Shown: one piece after another, positions 9,501 to 16,856 of the stretch | Numbering within the stretch: the stretch's first letter is position 1 | Layout: the number at the start of each line of letters is the position of its first letter | Origin: Fibrobacterota bacterium | GTDB lineage: Bacteria; Fibrobacterota; Fibrobacteria; UBA11236 | DNA length: 64,000 bases | NCBI GenBank assembly: GCA_028287505.1 | Contig: JAQBPN010000003.1 | Coordinates: 62,001-126,000, forward strand | Reading direction: 5' to 3' | The notes under the pieces: model-generated | What the model was told of the DNA's origin: nothing | The model's database searches: none | The model's input: the letters and a program-made list of their open reading frames with translations, nothing else | Program-made: the position numbers and the translations under genes

Positions 9501-10297
9501 CCGGGTTGTCCCACAACGTGGATACGGGAGACATCGTGGTATCCATCTCCGGGGACGGCGGGTTCATGCAGGGTTTGCGATCGGTGGAGGACGCCTTGCA
9601 TCAGCAGGATCCGATTTTCCACATCGTGGTCATCAACCAGACGCTGGGCAACACCGGCGGCCAGGCGACCAGCACCACCATGACCGGCGCCAAGACGAGG
9701 GATGGGCACATTTCGAGACGGGAGCCCGTGAACTTCCTGAAATACGCGGAGAAGTATTGCGTGCAGGGCGCGGTGGCCTCGACGGTCCATCTATCGGATC
9801 TGTATGCCAAGATCAAATGGGGGCATCACGTGGTGCGGGAGGAGCGGAAGCCCTTCCTGCTGCTGATGCATTTCAGCTGCCTGGAGCAGGGCATCAACCT
9901 GGCCCGCAGCATGGGCGCGCAGAAGATGGCCATGGATGCGCATTTCTTCAACCTGTATTCCCTCCGGTACCATGAGGTGAAGAACCGTCAGGGCAAGACC
10001 CTGTATCTGCAAAAGCGGACCACCATCGATTGGTTCCCGTGGACCTTCACCCGCGGGCAATGGAAGGACCGGTTGCGCAAGTATTACGGCATCCAGAAGA
10101 TGATGGCGCATTCCGCCCATGACGAGACCATCCTGGAGCGGGACTATTGGCTGCTGCGGGGCGAATGGAAACATCTGGCCCAGGAGATGGGTTTCTGGCG
10201 CTTCCACCTCGCCTTCCTGAAAAACATGTTCTCAATCCACCGCGCCACTCTGGCGCGCCTGATCAAGTGGGAGATCCCCAAGGAAGCGGGCCATTGA
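6512..10297 (+). CDS. Giant fused 2-oxoacid:ferredoxin oxidoreductase (ferredoxin-alpha-gamma-beta)
   Basis: 1261 residues joining all subunits of a thiamine-diphosphate 2-oxoacid oxidoreductase, which converts a 2-oxoacid plus CoA to acyl-CoA, CO2 and reduced ferredoxin. Order seen: two 4Fe-4S motifs at the N-terminus (CIDCLHCVVACP from C81; CKGCFVCASACP from C143); an alpha pyrimidine-binding region (FPITPNTSLLKHIEDRAG); alpha domain II (~480-620); a gamma domain from ~650 (VVGKGGQGLLQ); and a C-terminal TPP domain from ~930 with ACAGCGQ, SGDGGFMQG and NQTLGNTGGQ. Ordinary pyruvate:ferredoxin oxidoreductases carry the ferredoxin domain between gamma and TPP, so this order is unusual. The start at 6512 follows AAAGGGGAG at good spacing. 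The operon suggests branched-chain 2-oxoacids as substrates (inference); pyruvate or indolepyruvate cannot be excluded. Confidence 0.85.
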   Translation: MIAETGKGQFGKRPTRPLNASEYMHLSSINEAPNQVLGDHLIQLENFQDFTSKGTHVKGGNAGERNWTDKSFVPITLATQCIDCLHCVVACPHHSIGYEVSDREVEPIFHLFTKTFNLLPGMHLDEKAESHSVRKGAVNYNHCKGCFVCASACPTGAIHFVPAELVDMDKYKGTPVTASGIADVFKAPSAEGEQWVQRWIQDAGKILAAHQAMLLSGSEPKVFNGSVMFADFAFQARFDSVSIFPITPNTSLLKHIEDRAGHQAADAKHHLQFRPCLSEESGYAWLTGSAVRGKRSLMAQGSQSLAQIYEFMNINPGLHLPIFMLELTRALSPGTTTKPDHTTTFRTSDTGEIILFGRGIQDDYDKEFLLLKVMESHGVWIPGRLVIKGFVETHTLTSERQGHLEKLNDADADAFLGRPKNPFVFDDDENRSVGILDMDSRYAEQRQAIDETLLQAGKNFDQAALELSRFTGRAPIRKVGRFPEAGPMDFCIVGLNDPDMSSAEYVASRLNGQGIRCGVVSINLYRPFPAADLRKCLEGCKAVAVVEYNNWSGRSGGGILAQEVRSALYDLDNPPYLMAATIGLGGRAVTIPYWVTLFRMLADVSSGNKDTRTHSWLKDFAPGHSFVLGTRGNPNPKTDASFDIPLMEEGVRQIAVVGKGGQGLLQLNSVFTGVASIRGQYALSMAGFGALQRGGGITLSIKQSAEPIRDWSDIIMADTIMAFDGDVSLEPMLRQLCPGGILILDGEGEAAERYRTLLPAGARMILIPAKRISRRLYGSSARTNMILCGAMLANMGVDDMEELLSLLDALSQVKGIEKEAKLLLTQKNREAILAGFMAYQTASRGGGDWIAVEGELAAPAVESLEDFQARILPPNLQKALANPDKLRFLEKIYALKKKLYQTMFRFHPTINQVQSMYITLNGKGPLTAGDMACAGCGQINIFRTVFNYLGYLQQDKGKIYVSEQDGCGTVISGLNRTSIWNLPYIRIAFETAHGVASGLSHNVDTGDIVVSISGDGGFMQGLRSVEDALHQQDPIFHIVVINQTLGNTGGQATSTTMTGAKTRDGHISRREPVNFLKYAEKYCVQGAVASTVHLSDLYAKIKWGHHVVREERKPFLLLMHFSCLEQGINLARSMGAQKMAMDAHFFNLYSLRYHEVKNRQGKTLYLQKRTTIDWFPWTFTRGQWKDRLRKYYGIQKMMAHSAHDETILERDYWLLRGEWKHLAQEMGFWRFHLAFLKNMFSIHRATLARLIKWEIPKEAGH

Positions 10298-11700
10298 TGG
10301 GCGCGGCGGAAGGTGGCGATGCCTTGATGAAAGAACGCCTGCGCTCCGTGGCCGTGCTGGGCGCGGGCGGCAAGATGGGCAGCGGCATCGCTTGGGTGGC
10401 GCTCAAAGCCATGGCGGAACAGGACGCCCGGGAGAACGGCGTGCCCGGTTCGGGGAAGTTCGCGCTGGCGCTGATCGATGCGGACCCGGCGGCGTTTCCG
10501 CGCTTGCGGGCCTACCTAAAGAGCCAATTGCTGAAAACCGCGGAGAAGGCGATCGGAGATCTCCGGACCTGGGCCAAGGACCGGGCCGACCTGATCGAGA
10601 ACGCGGATATCATCGACGCATACGTGGACGGGGCCATGTCCCTGGCGCGTTGCGAGACCGATGCGGCGGGCGCCAAATCGGCGAAGCTGGTCTTCGAAGC
10701 CGTATTCGAGGACTTGGGGCTCAAGAAGGAATTGTACGCGCGCCTGAAAAGCCTCTGCGCCCCGGACACGGTTTTCCTGACCAACACCTCTTCGATTCCC
10801 ATTTCCATCCTGGATCAATCCGCGGGGTTGGACGGACGGCTGCTGGGTTTCCATTTCTACAATCCCCCCGCCGTCCAGAAACTGGTGGAGATGATTTCCG
10901 GAAAACGTACGCGGCCGGAAGTAACGGCGTTGGGACGGGAACTGGGAAAGGCTTTCGGGAAACTCACCGTGCCGTCCAACGATGTGGCCGGGTTCATCGG
11001 GAACGGGCATTTCGTCCGCGAGCTTCTGTTCGCCTTCAGGAAGTTCCGGGAATTGCGGCCGATCCACGGAGACGCGGAAGCCTTGCTCCTGTTGAACAAG
11101 ACCACGCAGGATTTCCTCATCCGGCCCATGGGCGTGTTCCAATTGCTGGACTACGTGGGGGTGGACGTCTTCCAGATGATCCTGAAGGTGATGAAAACCC
11201 ATCTGGATCCCGCATCCGCCGATGGAACGGTGTTTTCCGATCAGACGTTGGACGCCCTCCTGGCCGCGGGAGTGCGCGGGGGGCAACTGGGCTCGGGGGA
11301 ACAGAAGGACGGGCTGTTCAGGTACGAACGGAACAAAATCACCGCGGTTCTTGATGTAGCGGGTCTCAACGCGGGCAAAGGCATACCCTATGTTTCCCTG
11401 GGCGACGAAGCGCGCTTCCGGAAACCCCTGGAGAGTCTGGGCGCCTTGCCGGAAGGGCATGTTCCATGGACCGTCTTGGCCAAGGATCCGGGCAAAAAGG
11501 AAAAGCTGACCGGATACCTGGCCAATCTGGCGAAGGCGGAAACCCCGGGCGCCCGCCTGGGGCGTGAGTTTCTGGATCATTCCCGAAAGGTGGGCAGGAC
11601 CTTGGTGGGCACAGGGGTGGCGGCCGGAGACGAAGACGTTGCCAAGGTATTGATGAACGGGTTCTTTCATTTGTACGGCCCCGCCGACTGGACCCATTGA
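10297..11700 (+). CDS. 3-hydroxyacyl-CoA dehydrogenase, NAD-binding
   Basis: 467 residues. A Rossmann fold opens with VAVLGAGGKMGSGIAW. The catalytic set of the family is visible: Ser in NTSSIP, His in GFHFYNPP, Glu in KLVEMIS and Asn in GFIGNGH. It oxidises 3-hydroxyacyl-CoA to 3-ketoacyl-CoA in the cytoplasm. The N-terminal domain is longer than usual (~60 extra residues between the glycine motif and the NTSSIP region), and there is no fused hydratase. The start overlaps the previous stop as TGATG with AAGGAAG upstream; ATG at 10327 (MKERLRS, after GGAAGGTGG) is equally possible. It would act with the thiolase downstream to finish a beta-oxidation round. Confidence 0.85.
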   Translation: MGAAEGGDALMKERLRSVAVLGAGGKMGSGIAWVALKAMAEQDARENGVPGSGKFALALIDADPAAFPRLRAYLKSQLLKTAEKAIGDLRTWAKDRADLIENADIIDAYVDGAMSLARCETDAAGAKSAKLVFEAVFEDLGLKKELYARLKSLCAPDTVFLTNTSSIPISILDQSAGLDGRLLGFHFYNPPAVQKLVEMISGKRTRPEVTALGRELGKAFGKLTVPSNDVAGFIGNGHFVRELLFAFRKFRELRPIHGDAEALLLLNKTTQDFLIRPMGVFQLLDYVGVDVFQMILKVMKTHLDPASADGTVFSDQTLDALLAAGVRGGQLGSGEQKDGLFRYERNKITAVLDVAGLNAGKGIPYVSLGDEARFRKPLESLGALPEGHVPWTVLAKDPGKKEKLTGYLANLAKAETPGARLGREFLDHSRKVGRTLVGTGVAAGDEDVAKVLMNGFFHLYGPADWTH

Positions 11701-11737
11701 GGAAACGGGGCAAGGACTTTGGAAACCGGGGAAGCGC

Positions 11738-12973
11738 ATGCGTAAGCTGAGGAAACGGATTTTTTTCGGCGCCGGATACAATACGGTGTTCTTCGGATCG
11801 GGGCGGCGCGAGTTCCATCCCAAGCAGCCTATGCCCACTTTTGAAACCTACCTGAGGGAAGCCGCCCAAGGCACCCTGGCCCAGATTCCCCACCCGGAGT
11901 TCGACGAAGGCGTGGTCGCCAATTTCATGGCGGGCCGATTTCTGAAGCAAGGCAATCTCCCCGGTTTCCTCCCCATGATGGTTCCCGGTCTCAAGGGCAA
12001 ACCCTGCGTGCGCGTGGAAGGAGCCTGCGGATCGGGCGGATTGGGCCTGGCCGCCGCGGTGAAAAGCCTTCTGGCCGATATGGCCGATTCCGTTTTCGTG
12101 GCGGGATTCGAAGTGCAGAATACCTTGAAAGCCGTGTACGTGGCGGACGTGCTGGCGGGCGCCGGCTATTTCAACGGCGATCGGAAGAACGGGCACGCTT
12201 ATTTCTTTCCGGGAACCTTTTCCGACAGGGCGGGCGCTTACGGCGAACGCTATGGAAAGGACGCGGCCCGGCAGGGGATGGCCAAGTGGTATGAACAATC
12301 GATCCTGAACGCCAGGAAAAATCCCAAGGCCCAGGAGTTCCATAACACGACCAAGGATCTCTTCCAGTTGGGGATGACTCCGCCGGACGGCCGCAAGTTC
12401 GTTTCCCATCTAAACCTCTATGATTGTTCGAAAGTTTCCGACGGGGCTTCCTCCCTGGTGGCGGTAAGCGAAGAGGGGGCCAGGAAGTTGGGGCTGAAGC
12501 TGTCGGACCTGGTGGAATTGGCGGGGTTCCAAGGCAGCGAAGGCGACATCACCGAGAAACCCCCGGATCCGACGGTCCTGGAAAACACCGGAAGGGCCGC
12601 CCTGGGGGCATTGGAAATGGCGGGCGTGGGCCGCAAGGACGTGGGCGTGCTGGAATTGCACGATTGTTTTTCCATCACGGGATTGCTGGCCCTGGAAAGC
12701 ATCGGCTTCGCCAAGCCGGGCGGGGCGGGCAAAATGGTGCTGGACGGCCTCACGGCTTCCCAGGGAGAATTGCCGACAAACCTTTCCGGAGGGCTGGGCG
12801 GTTTCGGCCATCCGGTTGGGGGGACAGGGGTGCGGCAGATGGTGGACTTGCTGGAGCAATTGACCGGAAAAGCCCCCAACCAGGTAAAATCGGGCAAGGA
12901 TCATGGTATGATGGTAAGCATGGGCGGCAATGACAAGACCGTCACGGCTTTGGTGGTAAAACGCTCCGCTTAG
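11738..12973 (+). CDS. Thiolase-fold acyltransferase (SCP2/archaeal thiolase-like)
   Basis: 411 residues of the thiolase superfamily. The nucleophile cysteine lies in VEGACGSGG (~residue 95), and the two histidine blocks are present (ELHDCFSITG; GGFGHPVGGTG). At the usual second-cysteine position near the C-terminus the motif reads SMGGNDKTV, so the proton-shuttling cysteine of classical thiolases is missing. That pattern is shared with SCP2-type and archaeal thiolases, which still cleave or condense acyl-CoAs. Expected role: 3-ketoacyl-CoA + CoA to acetyl-CoA plus shortened acyl-CoA. GGGGAAGC sits before the ATG. The gene lies 37 bases after the dehydrogenase. Confidence 0.8.
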   Translation: MRKLRKRIFFGAGYNTVFFGSGRREFHPKQPMPTFETYLREAAQGTLAQIPHPEFDEGVVANFMAGRFLKQGNLPGFLPMMVPGLKGKPCVRVEGACGSGGLGLAAAVKSLLADMADSVFVAGFEVQNTLKAVYVADVLAGAGYFNGDRKNGHAYFFPGTFSDRAGAYGERYGKDAARQGMAKWYEQSILNARKNPKAQEFHNTTKDLFQLGMTPPDGRKFVSHLNLYDCSKVSDGASSLVAVSEEGARKLGLKLSDLVELAGFQGSEGDITEKPPDPTVLENTGRAALGALEMAGVGRKDVGVLELHDCFSITGLLALESIGFAKPGGAGKMVLDGLTASQGELPTNLSGGLGGFGHPVGGTGVRQMVDLLEQLTGKAPNQVKSGKDHGMMVSMGGNDKTVTALVVKRSA

Positions 12974-13032
12974 CGCCGCAAGGCCGATGGCTTCGGATGA
13001 AGCGGAGTAATATTTTGCAAGCGGGGAAGCGT

Positions 13033-13054
13033 GGAGTTTGCGCGAGCAAACTCC
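13033..13054 (+). promoter_or_regulatory. Perfect 9-bp hairpin with GCGA tetraloop inside the operon
   Basis: GGAGTTTGC and GCAAACTCC pair perfectly around a GCGA (GNRA-class) loop in the only long gap of the operon, 30 bases before the next gene. No T-tract follows, so it looks more like an mRNA-stability or processing element than a terminator. Confidence 0.55.
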
Positions 13055-13082
13055 ATAGCGACGAGCCACAATAGGAGTGATG

Positions 13083-15059
13083 ATGATTCAGAAGACCGGA
13101 GACTTGAAGAACATCAAAGGGATTTCCGACCGCGATCGAAAGATGATCGAGGAGGCGGAAGCGATGCTGGGACCGGAGCCCAGCGAAATGGGTTTCGTGA
13201 AGAACCTGTTCTGGGGCAACATCCGCCAGGAACTGGCCTTTCCCTATCCCGAAGTCGCCAAGGACGAGAAGGAACGCTGCGATGCGATCCTCGCCAAGCT
13301 CAAGGAGTATCTGGAAAAGGAACATCCCCGCCAGCAAATCGATCAGGAAGAAGCCATTCCCGATTGGGCCATCAAGAAGATATTCGCCCTTGGCGTGATG
13401 GGCATGAACATTCCCCGGGAATACGGCGGCCAGGGTCTGGGCGTCACCAGCTACAATCGCGCCCTGGAGATGATCGGATCCTATTGCGCGTCCACCGCGG
13501 TGGTGGTCTCCGCCCACCAGTCGATAGGCTGCAAGGCTTTGGTGCTGTTCGGCAACGATGAACAGAAGAAGAAATGGCTGCCGCGCCTGGCCGGGGACAT
13601 GCTTTCAGCCTTCTGCCTTTCCGAGCCCAACGTGGGCTGCGACGCGGGCGGGCAGGAGACCAAGTGCATCCTGAGCGAGGACGGCGAGTACTATATCCTG
13701 AACGGCGAGAAGAAGTGGTCGACCTCCGGCGCTTTGTCCGGCATGTTCACGGTCATGTCCAAGCAGATCTTCACGGACGCCCAGACCGGCAAGACCCATG
13801 AAGCCGTGACCGCCCTGATCTGCACCCCGGACATTCCCGGAGTGGAGATCTACCAGAAGAACCGCAGCAAGTGCGGCATCCGCGGCACCTGGCAGGCGCG
13901 CATCCGTTTCAAGAATGCGCGCATTCCCAAGGCCAACCTGCTCCACAAGGAAGGCAAGGGTCTGCAAGTGGCGTTGTCCTGCCTGAACTACGGCCGCTGC
14001 ACCCTGTCCGCGGGCATGCTGGGTTCCGCCCGCACCTGCATGGATCAGAGCATCAAATGGGCCCAGACCCGGTATCAGTTCAAGCGCCCCCTGGCCGACT
14101 TCGAACTGGTGCAGCAGAAAATCGCCCGCATGGCGGCTTATACCTACGCGATAGACGCCATCCTTTACTTCACCACCGGCATCCTGGATCGCCACGACAA
14201 AGACATCATGGTGGAAACCGCCGTGTGCAAGGTCTTCAGCTCGGAGATGGGCTGGCGCGTGATCAACGACGCCATGCAGATCATGGGCGGCGAAGGCTAC
14301 ATGACCGAGACCGAAATAGAACGGGCCTTCCGCGACGCGCGCATCTACCTGATCGTGGAGGGCGCCAACGAAGTGATGCAGTCTTTCATCTTCAGCTACG
14401 GCGGCAAGCAATTGGCCGAATCCATGCTGGGCATCCAGGCGGCATTGACCTGGAACGGCAAGGAATCGTTGATCGGAAACGCCGCCCGCATCATCCGCCA
14501 CAGCCTGAATTTCCCCATCCTGGGCCGCGCGCTTTCCATCGCCGGGGAAGTGTTCCTGGGCATCCGCAAATCCATGCCCCGCCTGATGGGATTGCACCAG
14601 GATTTGGCGCCCTGGGTTTCCAGGTACGAAAAACTGGTGCAAGACCATGCCTATCAGTTCAAGAAGATCAGCTACAAGATCCAGGAGAAGATCGTCACGC
14701 GCGGGGCCATCCACGCGCGCCTCTCCGATATGGCCATGTGGCTGCACGCCTCCGCCTGCGTGCTGTCCAAGCTGGACCGGCAGATGCGCAACGGCGCCTC
14801 CGGCCCGGCCTGGGAACGCGATCAGGCCGCGGGCCTGCATTTCCTGGACATGGCGGAACACGAGTACCAGAACTCGGTGTCGGCCCTGTTCCGGAATCCG
14901 GACGATACCATGACCCTGGCGAACAAGGCGGCTTTGGCCTATTCGGATACCCTGCCCAACGCCAACTACGTGCTTCCGGAACGTTCTCCCAATGCCATGG
15001 GCCAGGGCAAGACGGTCAAGAAGGAATTCGTCAAACAATTCCCAGGCGTATCCGCATGA
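13083..15059 (+). CDS. Acyl-CoA dehydrogenase, long VLCAD/ACAD9-like form
   Basis: 658 residues. The first ~430 are an FAD acyl-CoA dehydrogenase: FCLSEPNVGCDAGG and KKWSTSGALS (FAD/substrate loops), YGRCTLSAGMLG, RYQFKRPLADFELVQ, MQIMGGEGYM, and VEGANEVMQ with the catalytic Glu at the MCAD/VLCAD position rather than the isovaleryl-CoA dehydrogenase position. About 220 extra C-terminal helical residues resemble the membrane-binding extension of VLCAD/ACAD9. It makes the 2,3-double bond and passes electrons to ETF; no etfAB lies in the window. Three start codons are stacked (GTG 13077, ATG 13080, ATG 13083); AGGAG at 13073-13077 fits the last best. Confidence 0.87.
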   Translation: MIQKTGDLKNIKGISDRDRKMIEEAEAMLGPEPSEMGFVKNLFWGNIRQELAFPYPEVAKDEKERCDAILAKLKEYLEKEHPRQQIDQEEAIPDWAIKKIFALGVMGMNIPREYGGQGLGVTSYNRALEMIGSYCASTAVVVSAHQSIGCKALVLFGNDEQKKKWLPRLAGDMLSAFCLSEPNVGCDAGGQETKCILSEDGEYYILNGEKKWSTSGALSGMFTVMSKQIFTDAQTGKTHEAVTALICTPDIPGVEIYQKNRSKCGIRGTWQARIRFKNARIPKANLLHKEGKGLQVALSCLNYGRCTLSAGMLGSARTCMDQSIKWAQTRYQFKRPLADFELVQQKIARMAAYTYAIDAILYFTTGILDRHDKDIMVETAVCKVFSSEMGWRVINDAMQIMGGEGYMTETEIERAFRDARIYLIVEGANEVMQSFIFSYGGKQLAESMLGIQAALTWNGKESLIGNAARIIRHSLNFPILGRALSIAGEVFLGIRKSMPRLMGLHQDLAPWVSRYEKLVQDHAYQFKKISYKIQEKIVTRGAIHARLSDMAMWLHASACVLSKLDRQMRNGASGPAWERDQAAGLHFLDMAEHEYQNSVSALFRNPDDTMTLANKAALAYSDTLPNANYVLPERSPNAMGQGKTVKKEFVKQFPGVSA

Positions 15060-15074
15060 CATCGGAAAGATTTC

Positions 15075-16508
15075 ATGTCCGGAATCCCTGACAGCATCCG
15101 GATCGGAAACGGCGCGGGCTTCTGGGGCGACAATCTGGACGCGCCCATCCGCCTGGCGGAAAAGGGCGCCCTGGATTTCCTCACGCTGGAATACCTGGCG
15201 GAGCTCACCCTTTCCATCCTCGCGCATCAACGGCGGCTGAATCCGGAAGCCGGGTTCGTGGCCGATTTTCCGGCCACCGTCGCGCGCCTGATTCCCATCC
15301 TGAAGACCCAACCCGGGCTTCGCATCGTCACCAATGCGGGCGGGCTGAATCCGGCCGCTTGCGCCCGCGAGACGGCCAAACTTCTGGCCGCGGCGGGCAT
15401 GGGCGGGGAAAAGGTGGCCTGGGTGAGCGGGGACGACCTGATGCCGAGGTTGGGCGAATTGCGCTCCGCGGGGGAACGTTTCCGCCACTTCGACACGGGC
15501 GAGGGGCTGAACTATTTCGAGGCCGCCGTATCAGGTCCCGGCAGCGGCGCCGGCTCGGCCAGAAGCGGCGAGGGATTGGTGAGCGCCAACGCCTATCTGG
15601 GCGCGGCGCCTATTTGCGAGGCTCTGGACCGTGGGGCCCGCATCGTCATCACGGGGCGGGTGGCGGATGCGTCGCTCACGGTGGGACCGGCCATGCACGC
15701 CTTCAAGTGGGGCTGGGAGGATTGGGACAAATTGGCGGCGGCCAGCGTGGCGGGCCATTTGATCGAGTGCGGGGCCCAGGTAACCGGGGGACTGCTCTCC
15801 CGGTGGCAGACCGTTCCGGACTATGCCCATATCGGGTACCCCATCGCCATCCTGACGGCCAAAGGGGATTGCCATATCACCAAGCCGGAGGGCACGGGCG
15901 GGGTGGTCAACCGGGAAACCGTCACGGAACAGCTGCTCTATGAAATAGGGGATCCGGCGCGTTACCATACCCCGGACGTTACCCTGGACTTCACGGAAAC
16001 GGACGTGGAAGAGGTCGGCAAGGACCTGGTGCGGGTGTCGGGCGCCAAGGGCATCCGCCCGCCCGCCACCTTGAAGGTTTCCTGCGCCTATGAAAACGGA
16101 TTCGCGGCCAAAGGGGACCTGGTGGTCAGCGGCCGGGATGCGGCCCGGAAAGCGAAGGCCACCGGGGAAATGATCCTGGACAGGGTCAACCAGGCGGGAC
16201 TGCCTTTGAGCAGGAAGTATCTGGAAGTCCTGGGGGCGGGCGCCACCCTCCCGGGCGTGGAAACGCAACCCGGAGAGCTGAAGGAAGTGGTGTTGCGCAT
16301 ATCGGTTTGGGACAAGGACAAGAAAGCGGTGGAACGTTTCTGCCGCGAGATTTCGCCCGTCATCACCTCCGGTCCGCCGGGCATTTCCGGGTACGCCGGA
16401 TCCAGGCCCAAGCCCAGGCCGGTGCTGACCTATTGGCCCACGGTGGTGGATCGCGATCACGTGCGCGCCATCGTCTACGTGCGCGGCGCAGGGGAGCTGG
16501 CGTCATGA
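15075..16508 (+). CDS. AtuA family protein (DUF1446), main domain
   Basis: 477 residues matching the N-terminal part of AtuA, the acyclic-terpene-utilisation protein found beside geranyl-CoA or methylcrotonyl-CoA carboxylase genes. Family blocks seen: IGNGAGFWGDN at the start, LEYLAELTLSIL, VTNAGGLNP, VTGRVADASLTVGPA and LIECGAQVTGG. The biochemical role of AtuA is not settled. Here the protein stops before the ~110-residue C-terminal domain of longer AtuA proteins; the next gene supplies that domain and overlaps this stop (ATGA). Position directly before a carboxyltransferase and hydratase supports a role in the carboxylase branch. Confidence 0.85.
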   Translation: MSGIPDSIRIGNGAGFWGDNLDAPIRLAEKGALDFLTLEYLAELTLSILAHQRRLNPEAGFVADFPATVARLIPILKTQPGLRIVTNAGGLNPAACARETAKLLAAAGMGGEKVAWVSGDDLMPRLGELRSAGERFRHFDTGEGLNYFEAAVSGPGSGAGSARSGEGLVSANAYLGAAPICEALDRGARIVITGRVADASLTVGPAMHAFKWGWEDWDKLAAASVAGHLIECGAQVTGGLLSRWQTVPDYAHIGYPIAILTAKGDCHITKPEGTGGVVNRETVTEQLLYEIGDPARYHTPDVTLDFTETDVEEVGKDLVRVSGAKGIRPPATLKVSCAYENGFAAKGDLVVSGRDAARKAKATGEMILDRVNQAGLPLSRKYLEVLGAGATLPGVETQPGELKEVVLRISVWDKDKKAVERFCREISPVITSGPPGISGYAGSRPKPRPVLTYWPTVVDRDHVRAIVYVRGAGELAS

Positions 16509-16855
16509 TCCGTTTGGGAGACATCGCGCACGGCCGCAGCGGCGACAAGGGCAACCATGCCAATATCGGATTGATAGCCTTCACTCCCGCCGGGCAGGCC
16601 TACGTTGAAAAGGAAGTGACGGCGGAAAAGGTGAAAGCGTATTTCCATAGCCTGGATCCGGACAAGGTGGAACGGTTCGCCCTGCCCAGGCTTTACGCCT
16701 TCAACTTCGTTCTGTGGAACGTGCTGGGCGGAGGCGCTTCGGATTCCCTGCGTACCGACACCCAGGGGAAGGCGCTGGCGACGGCCCTGCTGGAAATGTT
16801 GCTGCCGGATCCCATCAACCTGGCCGACATGCTGCCTCCGGCGGCCCGGGAGTAA
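16505..16855 (+). CDS. AtuA C-terminal-domain protein, stand-alone
   Basis: 116 residues ([20 protein letters not shown]...) corresponding to the ferredoxin-fold C-terminal domain of full-length AtuA proteins. The [12 protein letters not shown] motif and [18 protein letters not shown] are typical of that domain. It begins inside the stop of the AtuA gene (ATGA overlap), so the two are probably made in equal amounts and form one complex; together they have 593 residues, close to a one-piece AtuA. One base separates it from the carboxyltransferase gene. Confidence 0.82.
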   Translation: MIRLGDIAHGRSGDKGNHANIGLIAFTPAGQAYVEKEVTAEKVKAYFHSLDPDKVERFALPRLYAFNFVLWNVLGGGASDSLRTDTQGKALATALLEMLLPDPINLADMLPPAARE

Positions 16856-16856
16856 C

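Noticed and set aside
13605-15488. Long minus-strand frame opposite the acyl-CoA dehydrogenase
   Set aside because: Same shadow effect; no ribosome site or domain, and the opposite strand has full catalytic motifs.
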